Source of the DNA: Clostridia bacterium
GTDB taxonomy: Bacteria; Bacillota; Clostridia; Oscillospirales; Acutalibacteraceae
NCBI GenBank assembly: GCA_017454565.1
Contig: JAFTCS010000071.1
Coordinates: forward strand, 1-6,794
Length of the DNA: 6,794 bases
Direction of reading: 5' to 3'
In this document: piece by piece, positions 1 through 6,324 of the stretch
Position numbering within the stretch: the stretch's first letter is position 1
Layout: the number at the start of each line of letters is the position of its first letter
Translations under genes and position numbers: made by a program
The notes under the pieces: model-generated
What the model saw: the letters and a program-made list of their open reading frames with translations, nothing else
The model's database searches: none
What the model was told of the DNA's origin: nothing

Positions 1-21
1 TTGATCCAACAAAGACCATAC

Positions 22-29
22 AAAGGTGG
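22..29 (+). promoter_or_regulatory. Ribosome binding site of atpE
   Basis: An AAAGGTGG stretch lies 8 nt before the ATG at 38. It decides the start: the frame is also open from a GTG at 26, but that codon sits inside this purine-rich site and has no site of its own. Positions 1-21 before it carry a TGA at 2-4 that may be the stop of the preceding gene (probably the membrane subunit K in this operon type), but too little is visible to say. Confidence 0.75.
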
Positions 30-37
30 GAAGTGTT

Positions 38-622
38 ATGAGCAGCGGTGAAAAAATACTGTCCTCCATCAAGGCGGACAGTGAACGCAATATAATGGAG
101 ATAAAGGAAAAATCAAAGGCGGAGTGCGACAGGATAATCTCCAAGGGTCAGGCAGCCGCTTATGAGATCAGACAGAAAAACGAGATCAAAAAGGCGGAGC
201 AGACCGCCAGACTCACAAAGTCCGGCAAGAGCAGGATAGAGCTTGAAAAAAGAAACATGATACTCAAGGCAAAGCGCGAGGAGATCGACAAGGCTGTAAA
301 TGAAGTTCTTTGCTATATGAAGGAGCTTCCTGCAAAGGAATATTTTGAGCTTATCTATAGGCTTGCCGCCACTCTCGGAAAAAAGTCGGGCACAGTTTTC
401 CTTTGTCAGAAAGACCTGGCAAGAGTACCTGAGGGCTTTGAGAAAAGGCTTGCCGGCTGCGGCATTGCGGCTGTACTCAGCAGGGAACCAGACAACAGCA
501 TTGACAGCGGTTTTATCCTTAAAAACGGTGATATCGAGGACAATATGTCCTTTGATTCGGTCGTGGCTGAGAAGAGAGAGGCTGTCGAGGATCTTATCAA
601 CCGTGAGCTTTTTAAGGACTGA
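38..622 (+). CDS. atpE: V-type ATPase subunit E (peripheral stalk)
   Basis: This 194-residue protein is the E chain of the peripheral stalk, which holds the A3B3 head still against the membrane subunit I while the rotor turns. Residues 1 to about 100 are strongly charged, rich in Lys, Glu and Arg and almost free of Pro and Gly, as expected for the long stalk helix. Residues from about 105 form the globular head-binding domain. The family's C-terminal signature is visible as GFIL at 158-161, then N169 and SF at 171-172, followed by a final helix ending in ELFKD. The length is normal for bacterial E subunits. The ATG at 38 is preferred to a GTG at 26 because the ribosome site AAAGGTGG is correctly spaced for it. 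The next gene, subunit C, begins 11 nt after the stop, and its ribosome site overlaps this stop codon. The E partner chain (NtpF/H type) is not in the window. In Enterococcus naming this is ntpE. Confidence 0.93.
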   Translation: MSSGEKILSSIKADSERNIMEIKEKSKAECDRIISKGQAAAYEIRQKNEIKKAEQTARLTKSGKSRIELEKRNMILKAKREEIDKAVNEVLCYMKELPAKEYFELIYRLAATLGKKSGTVFLCQKDLARVPEGFEKRLAGCGIAAVLSREPDNSIDSGFILKNGDIEDNMSFDSVVAEKREAVEDLINRELFKD

Positions 623-633
623 GGAGGAATTAT

Positions 634-1605
634 ATGGCTTTATCGTATGAATTTTCCATCGGCTCTGTTCGTGCGAGAGAGAATACCATGTTCTCCGAAG
701 CCGATGCAGAGCAGATGCTCGCCCTGAAAAGCGCGGACGAGCTTATAAGGTTCCTCAAGGATAAGGGCTACGGCGAAGGCGATACCATAGACGATATATT
801 GGAGAGCAATACCCGCAGAATGTGGAAATATATCAGGAGTATTGCGCCTGATTTCAATATTTTTGAACCTTTTCTGATACAGAACGATGTGCATAATTTC
901 AAGACGGTGCTCAAGGGCACAATGTCCGACAGGGACTACGTGCACCTGCTCATGGAGCCCTGCACCATAAAAAAGGATGAGCTTATAAGAGCAGTGGAAA
1001 ACAGGCGCTTCGAGATCTTTCCCGAATGGCTGCGAGAGCCTGCCGACAAGGCATATCAGCGGCTTGCGGAAACCAAAGACGCAAGGCTGAGCGACGCCGG
1101 TATAGACAGGGCAGTCCTTGAAAGACTCATATTTCTGGGCAAGAAGTCCGGCTCTGTTTTTTTGAATGAATATTTCAGCACATTGGTGTTTTATGCAAAC
1201 GTAAAGACAGCGCTCAGGGGAGCAAAGGCCGGAGTATCCAGGTACTTCTATGAAAAGGCTCTCTGCGAGTGTGACGGTTTTGATAAGCAGGCAGTTATCA
1301 AAGCGGCGCTTACCGGTGAATCAAATCTGGTAAAGCTTTTTGAAAAGTCAGATGCTTACGATTGCCGTAAGGCTATGAGTATATTTGCAGAGTCGCCCTC
1401 GGGTTTTGAAAAATTTGTAGACGACCAGCTTATCCGTCTTGCAAAAAGACTCTGCAAGCTCTCAAGTGAGGGCTGTGAGCCGCTGATGGGCTATTATATC
1501 GGCTGCGAATACGAGCGCAAGCTGATAGTCATTATCGCCGGCGGAATAAAAACAGGCACTCCTACCGAAAAAATAAGAGAAAGGCTGCGTGAGATCTATG
1601 GCTAA
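634..1605 (+). CDS. atpC: V-type ATPase subunit C (central-stalk cap, d/AC39 family)
   Basis: This 323-residue protein belongs to the vATP-synt_AC39 family. In the family it is the funnel-shaped, mostly helical adaptor that couples the rotating D-F shaft to the membrane K ring. Visible family features are the N-terminal start around residues 5-15 (EFSIGSVRARE), a D-V-H-N-F-K-T stretch in the first third, a middle NVKTALRG segment typical of repeats in this fold, and the C-terminal pattern PLMGYY...E-R-K followed by RERLREIYG at the end. The length is slightly below the common 330-350. The ATG at 634 has a strong GAGGAGG site at 621-627, which includes the last bases of the atpE stop, so translation is probably coupled to atpE. 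The last 8 nt overlap the start of subunit F in another frame. The family has low sequence conservation, but gene order makes the call secure. It equals ntpC. Confidence 0.93.
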   Translation: MALSYEFSIGSVRARENTMFSEADAEQMLALKSADELIRFLKDKGYGEGDTIDDILESNTRRMWKYIRSIAPDFNIFEPFLIQNDVHNFKTVLKGTMSDRDYVHLLMEPCTIKKDELIRAVENRRFEIFPEWLREPADKAYQRLAETKDARLSDAGIDRAVLERLIFLGKKSGSVFLNEYFSTLVFYANVKTALRGAKAGVSRYFYEKALCECDGFDKQAVIKAALTGESNLVKLFEKSDAYDCRKAMSIFAESPSGFEKFVDDQLIRLAKRLCKLSSEGCEPLMGYYIGCEYERKLIVIIAGGIKTGTPTEKIRERLREIYG

Positions 1606-1921
1606 GAGTATCGCTATCATAGGCGACGGCGAGAGCGTAAAGGGCTTTGGCGCCGTAGGAATGGACATGTTTATATGTGACGACCCTCTTTCATCACCGC
1701 AGCTTCTCAAGCAGATAACAGAAAATGATTATTATGCGATCATATATATGACGGAGGAGGTCTTTGAGGCTTCTGCCAGAGAACGTGAAAAGCATGCAGA
1801 AAAGCCGGTTCCGGCCATAATTCCGATCCCCGGAGTGAGGGGCAACACAGGAGTAGGCATCAGGAGACTTTCGCGTTTCGTAGAGCAGGCAGTCGGCTCG
1901 GATATACTCTTTAAGAATTGA
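1598..1921 (+). CDS. atpF: V-type ATPase subunit F (central stalk)
   Basis: This 107-residue protein is the small F subunit, which binds the D shaft and, in studied enzymes, stimulates ATPase activity. It begins with a Rossmann-like strand, IAIIGDGESVKGF (residues 5-17). The hallmark C-terminal half is IPIPG at 75-79, then G-x-x-G-x-G, and VEQAVGSDIL at 95-104, which matches the family closely. I chose the ATG at 1598. A GTG at 1589 in the same frame would add three residues before the conserved start and lacks a better ribosome site. The start overlaps the last 8 nt of atpC (ATGGCTAA), and only a weak purine-rich region (around 1575-1583) precedes it, so translation probably depends on ribosomes finishing atpC. 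The stop at 1919-1921 is fused to the ribosome site of atpA. In Enterococcus naming this is ntpG. Confidence 0.94.
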   Translation: MAKSIAIIGDGESVKGFGAVGMDMFICDDPLSSPQLLKQITENDYYAIIYMTEEVFEASAREREKHAEKPVPAIIPIPGVRGNTGVGIRRLSRFVEQAVGSDILFKN

Positions 1922-1925
1922 GGTG
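1920..1925 (+). promoter_or_regulatory. Ribosome binding site of atpA, overlapping the atpF stop
   Basis: GAGGTG begins on the second base of the atpF stop codon and lies 6 nt before a TTG at 1932. The spacing fits TTG as the start of atpA. The alternative GTG at 1923 is inside this motif and has only a weak AAG-type sequence upstream. Confidence 0.7.
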
Positions 1926-1931
1926 TATAAT

Positions 1932-3698
1932 TTGATAAGCGGAATCATAACAAAGGTAGCAGGACCTCTGGTAATAGCCGAGGGAATGCGAAATGCAAAT
2001 ATGTTTGACGTGGTCCGTGTCAGCAAGCAGAGGCTTATCGGTGAGATCATCGAAATGCACGGCGACAAGGCTTCCATTCAGGTATATGAGGAGACCTCCG
2101 GGCTTGGCCCCGGCGAGGTGGTGGAGTCTACGGGCGTACCTCTTTCCGTTGAGCTTGGACCCGGACTTATCGGCGCTATCTATGATGGTATTCAGCGACC
2201 GCTGAACGAGATAATGAAGGTGGCAGGCAATAACCTTACCAGAGGGGTAGAGGTCCCTTCCCTTGACCACAAGAAAAAGTGGCACTTTAACCCCAGTGTA
2301 AAGCCGGGCACAAAGGTGCAGGCAGGTGACGTAATAGGCACCGTCAATGAGACAAACGCCGTTCTTCACAAGATAATGGTGCCCAACAAGGTAAGCGGTA
2401 CCGTTAAGTCTATAAAAGAGGGCGACTATACCATCGACGATACCGTTGCCGTTATCGAAAACAGCGGAAAAGAGATCAATGTCACCATGGCTGTAAAATG
2501 GCCGGTCCGTATCGGCAGACCATACAAGAGAAAACTTTCTCCGGATATCCTTCTGACCACAGGCCAGAGGACTATCGACACACTCTTTCCGATAGCTAAG
2601 GGCGGCGTGGCTGCCGTACCCGGTCCTTTCGGTTCAGGTAAAACGGTAGTTCAGCACCAGCTTGCAAAATGGGCTGCCGCTGATATAATCGTTTACATCG
2701 GCTGCGGCGAGCGCGGCAACGAGATGACCGACGTTCTTAATGAGTTCCCGGAGCTTAAAGACCCGAGAACAGGTAATTCACTTATGGAGCGTACTGTCCT
2801 TATTGCCAACACATCGGATATGCCTGTTGCTGCCCGTGAGGCGTCAATTTACACAGGCATAACCATTGCGGAATATTTCAGGGATATGGGTTATACAGTA
2901 GCACTTATGGCGGATTCTACTTCAAGATGGGCTGAGGCACTCAGAGAAATGTCGGGCCGACTTGAGGAAATGCCAGGTGAAGAAGGATATCCGGCATATC
3001 TTGGCAGCCGTCTTGCGCAGTTCTACGAACGTGCAGGCCGCGTTATAGTAAACGGCACCGGTGATACCGAGGGCGCGCTTTCGGTTATCGGAGCGGTTTC
3101 ACCTCCCGGCGGCGATATTTCCGAACCGGTTTCTCAGGCTACACTGCGTATTGTAAAGGTGTTCTGGGGTCTTGATGCTTCACTTGCCTATAAGAGACAT
3201 TTCCCGGCTATAAACTGGCTGACAAGTTATTCACTTTACACTGACCAGCTTACAAATTGGTTCAAGGAGAACGCCTCTGAGGACTTCATGGAGCTTCGCG
3301 GCAGGCTCATGTCGCTGCTTCAGGATGAAGCCGAGCTGCAGGAGATCGTAAACCTTGTAGGTATGGACGCGCTTTCATCAGGCGACAGACTCAAGTTAGA
3401 GACTGCCCGTTCTATCCGTGAGGACTATCTGCACCAGAACGCTTTTGACTCAATTGATACATACACATCTCTCAAAAAGCAGGTGCTTATGATGAGAGCT
3501 ATCCTGCTTTCCTATGACAAGAGCAGCGAGGCTCTGAAGAACGGCGCAGACATTGACCTGCTTATGAAAATGGACATCCGTGAAAGGATCGGCCGTTTCA
3601 AATATGTGGAGGAAAGTGATATCGACACCGAGTTCGGCGCTATCTCCGCAGTTATAGATCAGGAAATCGAGGATGTTATCGAAAGGAGTGAGGACTGA
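1932..3698 (+). CDS. atpA: V-type ATPase catalytic subunit A
   Basis: This 588-residue chain is the catalytic nucleotide-binding subunit of the A3B3 head. It begins with a beta-barrel domain (GIITKVAGPLVIAEGM near residue 3). The A-specific insertion, the non-homologous region, follows at about 110-185, including HFNP and several K-G-x-x-V segments. The nucleotide domain carries the P-loop GPFGSGKT at 231-238 (K237, T238), GCGERGNE at 257-264 with the presumed catalytic Glu E260 and R261, and the Walker B region ALMADSTSRW at 324-333 (D328). SPPGGDISEPVSQ follows, then the ATPase alpha/beta signature PAINWLTSYS at 425-434. A helical C-terminal domain ends the protein. All are as in Enterococcus NtpA, so the site looks active. 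The start is taken as TTG at 1932, because GAGGTG lies 6 nt upstream; GTG at 1923 would add three residues. The stop overlaps the atpB start by one base (TGATG). Confidence 0.97.
   Translation: MISGIITKVAGPLVIAEGMRNANMFDVVRVSKQRLIGEIIEMHGDKASIQVYEETSGLGPGEVVESTGVPLSVELGPGLIGAIYDGIQRPLNEIMKVAGNNLTRGVEVPSLDHKKKWHFNPSVKPGTKVQAGDVIGTVNETNAVLHKIMVPNKVSGTVKSIKEGDYTIDDTVAVIENSGKEINVTMAVKWPVRIGRPYKRKLSPDILLTTGQRTIDTLFPIAKGGVAAVPGPFGSGKTVVQHQLAKWAAADIIVYIGCGERGNEMTDVLNEFPELKDPRTGNSLMERTVLIANTSDMPVAAREASIYTGITIAEYFRDMGYTVALMADSTSRWAEALREMSGRLEEMPGEEGYPAYLGSRLAQFYERAGRVIVNGTGDTEGALSVIGAVSPPGGDISEPVSQATLRIVKVFWGLDASLAYKRHFPAINWLTSYSLYTDQLTNWFKENASEDFMELRGRLMSLLQDEAELQEIVNLVGMDALSSGDRLKLETARSIREDYLHQNAFDSIDTYTSLKKQVLMMRAILLSYDKSSEALKNGADIDLLMKMDIRERIGRFKYVEESDIDTEFGAISAVIDQEIEDVIERSED
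3682..3688 (+). promoter_or_regulatory. Ribosome binding site of atpB, inside the end of atpA
   Basis: AAAGGAG lies 9 nt before the ATG at 3698, within the last codons of atpA. Together with the TGATG stop-start overlap it indicates coupled translation of A and B, which are needed in equal amounts. Confidence 0.7.
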
Positions 3699-5068
3699 TG
3701 CCAAAGGAATACCGTACCATACGAGAGGTTGCAGGTCCTCTTATGATGATAAGTGACGTAGACGGCGTTACCTACAACGAGCTGGGCGAGATAGAGCTTC
3801 CCAACGGCGAAAAGCGCCGCTGTCAGGTTCTTGAGGTAGACGGCTCAAACGCCCTTGTACAGCTCTTTGATTCAGCCGCCGGCATAAACCTTGCGGAATC
3901 AAAGGTACGCTTTCTTGGCAAGTCAATGGAGCTGCCGGTTTCATCCGACATGCTTTCAAGAGTATTTGACGGCCTTGGAAATCCTATTGATGACGGTCCG
4001 GCTATTATCCCTGAAAAACGACTTGACATTAACGGTACGCCCATGAATCCTGCCGCCCGCGACTATCCCCAGGAGTTCATCCAGACCGGCGTTTCAGCTA
4101 TTGACGGTCTTAACACTCTTGTAAGAGGTCAGAAACTGCCGATCTTCTCCGCATCCGGTCTGCCGCATGCGCAGCTTGCAGCTCAGATCGCCCGTCAGGC
4201 AGCCGTAAGAGGCAAGGACGAGCAGTTCGCGGTTGTTTTCGCCGCTATGGGTATAACCTATGAGGAGTCCGATTATTTCGTACAGTCCTTCCGTGAGACA
4301 GGCGCTATCGACAGAACTGTAATGTTTGTAAACCTTGCAAATGACCCCGCTATCGAGCGTATCGCAACCCCAAGAATGGCGCTCACCGCTGCCGAGTACC
4401 TTGCCTTTGACCTTGGCATGCATGTTCTGGTCATTATGACAGACATCACCAACTATGCCGACGCTCTCCGTGAGGTATCCGCCGCAAGAAAGGAAGTTCC
4501 CGGCAGACGCGGCTATCCCGGATATATGTATACAAATCTGGCTACCCTCTACGAACGTGCCGGCAGACAGAAGGGCAAGAACGGTTCAATTACCATGATA
4601 CCCATTCTTACCATGCCCGAGGACGACAAGACCCATCCGATTCCCGACCTTACCGGATATATCACCGAGGGTCAGATCATCCTCAGCCGTGAGCTTTACA
4701 GAAAAGGCATCACTCCGCCTATTGACGTTCTTCCTTCACTTTCACGACTCAAGGATAAGGGTATCGGCATTGGCAGAACAAGAGAGGATCACGCAGCTAC
4801 CATGAACCAGCTTTTCTCCGCTTATGCAAGAGGCAAGGACGCCCGTGAGCTGATGATCGTGCTCGGTGAGGCTGCTCTTACGGATATTGACAAGAAGTAT
4901 GCCGAATTTGCAGAAGCCTTTGAAAAAGAGTATGTTTCTCAGGGTTATAATACCAACCGTACTATCGAGGAAACGCTTGATAAAGGCTGGGAGCTGCTTC
5001 ACATTCTTCCAAGGTCTGAGCTGAAGAGAATAAAGGATGACATGCTTGATAAATACTACGGCAAATAA
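3698..5068 (+). CDS. atpB: V-type ATPase regulatory subunit B
   Basis: This 456-residue chain alternates with subunit A in the A3B3 head. It shapes the catalytic interface but does not hydrolyse ATP itself. As expected for B, the P-loop is degenerate: residues 151-158 read SASGLPHA in place of a G-x-x-x-x-G-K-T motif. The family's usual form is SGSGLPHN, so this is a mild variant. The alpha/beta signature is PPIDVLPSLS at 340-349, followed directly by R350. That arginine matches the arginine finger that reaches into the A subunit's ATP site in Enterococcus NtpB. Also typical are the N-terminal barrel (IREVAGPLMMI), AARKEVPGRRGYPGYMYTNL and ATLYERAGR. The length is normal. The start overlaps the atpA stop by one base and has an AAAGGAG site. 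The gap to atpD is 18 nt. Nothing suggests damage. Confidence 0.97.
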   Translation: MPKEYRTIREVAGPLMMISDVDGVTYNELGEIELPNGEKRRCQVLEVDGSNALVQLFDSAAGINLAESKVRFLGKSMELPVSSDMLSRVFDGLGNPIDDGPAIIPEKRLDINGTPMNPAARDYPQEFIQTGVSAIDGLNTLVRGQKLPIFSASGLPHAQLAAQIARQAAVRGKDEQFAVVFAAMGITYEESDYFVQSFRETGAIDRTVMFVNLANDPAIERIATPRMALTAAEYLAFDLGMHVLVIMTDITNYADALREVSAARKEVPGRRGYPGYMYTNLATLYERAGRQKGKNGSITMIPILTMPEDDKTHPIPDLTGYITEGQIILSRELYRKGITPPIDVLPSLSRLKDKGIGIGRTREDHAATMNQLFSAYARGKDARELMIVLGEAALTDIDKKYAEFAEAFEKEYVSQGYNTNRTIEETLDKGWELLHILPRSELKRIKDDMLDKYYGK

Positions 5069-5086
5069 GAGCCAAGGAGCATTGCT

Positions 5087-5746
5087 ATGGACATTATGAA
5101 TGTAAACCCGACCAGAATGCAGATGACCAAGCTGAAAAAGCAGCTTGTCACTGCCAAGAGGGGACATAAGATGCTCAAGGACAAGCGTGACGAGCTTATG
5201 CGGCAGTTCATAGAGCTTGTGCAGGAAAACAGGCGTCTGCGTGAAAAGGTAGAGAAAGAGCTTGAAATATGCAGCGGTCATTTTGTGAATGCCAGTGCCG
5301 TTATGAGCAAGAAATCCCTTGATTCCTCGCTTATGGCTTCAAAGCAGCAGACCGGTGTGGATATCGGTTCAAAAAATATTATGAGCGTTGACGTGCCGGT
5401 ATTTTCCGCTGTAAGCGAAAGCCCCGAAAAGGGTGATATTTTTCCCTACGGCTTTGCGTTTACCTCATTTGAGCTTGACGATGCCGTAAGTTCACTTAAT
5501 GAGCTGATGCCGGATCTTATCAGGCTTGCCGAGATCGAAAAAAGCTGTGAGCTTATGGCGGCCGAGATAGAGCGTACACGCAGAAGAGTAAATTCACTTG
5601 AACACGTTATGATCCCCAGATATGAAGCTACGATAAAATATATAGCTATGAAGCTTGAAGAAAACGACAGAAGCAGCCGTACCCGTCTTATGAAGGTAAA
5701 GGACATGCTTCTTGAGAAGGCTCATCATTATTCGCAGAAAAAATAA
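5087..5746 (+). CDS. atpD: V-type ATPase subunit D (central rotor shaft)
   Basis: This 219-residue protein is the coiled-coil shaft that turns inside the A3B3 head and, with F, links to subunit C. The N-terminal helix opens with the family signature NPTR (7-10), then LKKQL, KRGHKMLKDKRDEL (25-37) and a long charged helix to about residue 60. A less conserved middle (about 65-130) follows. The C-terminal helix carries EIERTRRRVNSLEHVMIP (160-177), then IKYIAMKLEEN (183-193) and a basic tail. These two helices pair into the shaft. AAGGAG at 5074-5079 lies 7 nt before the ATG; a second in-frame ATG at 5096 is too far from it. This is the last gene of the operon, with the terminator starting 11 nt after the stop. 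It is slightly long for the family, with the extra residues in the middle region. Confidence 0.96.
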   Translation: MDIMNVNPTRMQMTKLKKQLVTAKRGHKMLKDKRDELMRQFIELVQENRRLREKVEKELEICSGHFVNASAVMSKKSLDSSLMASKQQTGVDIGSKNIMSVDVPVFSAVSESPEKGDIFPYGFAFTSFELDDAVSSLNELMPDLIRLAEIEKSCELMAAEIERTRRRVNSLEHVMIPRYEATIKYIAMKLEENDRSSRTRLMKVKDMLLEKAHHYSQKK

Positions 5747-5757
5747 TTCCAAGTACA

Positions 5758-5795
5758 AAAAAGCACAGTGCCCGAGGATGGGTACTGTGCTTTTT
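5758..5795. terminator. Bidirectional intrinsic terminator
   Basis: The arm AAAAAGCACAGT (5758-5769) pairs perfectly with ACTGTGCTTTTT (5784-5795). A G-T pair and three C-G pairs extend the stem inwards (about 16 bp in all), closing a 6-nt loop GAGGAT at 5774-5779. On the + strand the hairpin ends in a T run right after the atpD stop. On the - strand the complement of the A run at 5757-5762 gives a six-T tail after the exported-protein gene. It therefore serves both converging transcripts. Confidence 0.93.
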
Positions 5796-5814
5796 CTAAT
5801 AGTGTTGGTATAGA

Positions 5815-6306
5815 TCATTTGTAACCGAGGTCCGACAGTCTGGTGGCGCCTGTCAGGTGCGTATTGGCGGTTGAGGGTCTTGTATCATCCATCTCGCTGT
5901 AAATTTCTCCGGTTCCGGGATCGAAAACAAAGTGTTCAAGGGTATCGAAAGAAAGCTTTCCGTAGGCGAGAGCGTCCTCAATGGTTAGCCGCAGGGCAGT
6001 TTCCTTTACAACTGAGTTGGAGTCTTTGAGGCTGGGCAGCCTGGCAGGGTCCATAGTACCGGGTGACTCGGAGCGGATAGTGCCGGCAATCACCTCTGCA
6101 TACATATTCTTGCAGGCAAATGAAAGGTTAGCGGCATCAGCCTTGTTCATTGACTGATTTGCATTACTGATCGTACTGACCACCTGTGAGACGTCGTTTG
6201 CCAAACCGCTGCCGGAAGAAGCCGTACCGCTGCCGCTGCATCCTGCAAATGCTGCGGATGAAACTACACCAGAAAGAATAATTGCCATTACTACTGTTTT
6301 TTTCAT
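5815..6306 (-). CDS. Putative lipoprotein or secreted protein of unknown function
   Basis: I do not recognise a family for this 163-residue protein. Residues 1-22 form a clear export signal: MKK, a hydrophobic core VVMAIILSGVV, then SSAAFAGC. F20-A21-G22-C23 fits a lipobox (with Phe instead of the usual Leu at -3), so C23 may be lipidated and hold the protein on the outer face of the membrane. AFA at 19-21 could instead be cut by ordinary signal peptidase, releasing it. A Gly/Ser-rich linker (22-34) follows. The body has a helical stretch with ADAANLSFACKNMYAEV at 56-72 and a C-terminal part with FVFDPGTGEIY (126-136). A helix after DAAN and a later G-x-x-Y strand loosely recall the globular part of type IV pilins in clostridia; this is a weak resemblance. 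No enzyme motif is visible. GGAGG lies 8 nt before the ATG, and pgeF ends 18 nt upstream, so they are probably cotranscribed. Confidence 0.75.
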   Translation of the reverse strand: MKKTVVMAIILSGVVSSAAFAGCSGSGTASSGSGLANDVSQVVSTISNANQSMNKADAANLSFACKNMYAEVIAGTIRSESPGTMDPARLPSLKDSNSVVKETALRLTIEDALAYGKLSFDTLEHFVFDPGTGEIYSEMDDTRPSTANTHLTGATRLSDLGYK

Positions 6307-6314
6307 GTTTATGA

Positions 6315-6319
6315 CCTCC
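6315..6319 (-). promoter_or_regulatory. Ribosome binding site of the exported-protein gene
   Basis: Read on the - strand this is GGAGG, 8 nt before the ATG at 6306-6304. It lies in the 18-nt gap after the pgeF stop and supports the chosen start. There is no room for a separate promoter in the gap. Confidence 0.75.
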
Positions 6320-6324
6320 GTTTG

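Noticed and set aside
1..41. An ATGA overlap of an upstream gene with atpE, ending at the TGA at 39-41.
   Set aside because: The frame before it reads DPTKTIQRWEVL, which is not like the hydrophobic end of a membrane K subunit. The AAAGGTGG site suggests untranslated spacer instead. Not decidable from 40 bases.
345..650. A 101-codon open frame on the + strand over the end of atpE.
   Set aside because: It lies within atpE in another frame, is Ser/Arg/Leu-rich as expected of a shifted frame, and has no ribosome site or family resemblance.
1911..2369. A 152-codon open frame on the - strand.
   Set aside because: It is antisense to the conserved start of atpA, with a composition typical of a shadow frame and no recognisable domain.
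3682..5068. Possibility that subunit B has lost activity because it lacks a Lys-Thr P-loop.
   Set aside because: Loss of the Walker A Lys is normal for all V-type B subunits. The arginine finger R350 is present.
4742..5281. A 179-codon open frame on the - strand across the atpB-atpD junction.
   Set aside because: It spans two well-supported genes on the other strand. Its Leu-rich look comes from reverse-reading Lys/Glu-rich helices.
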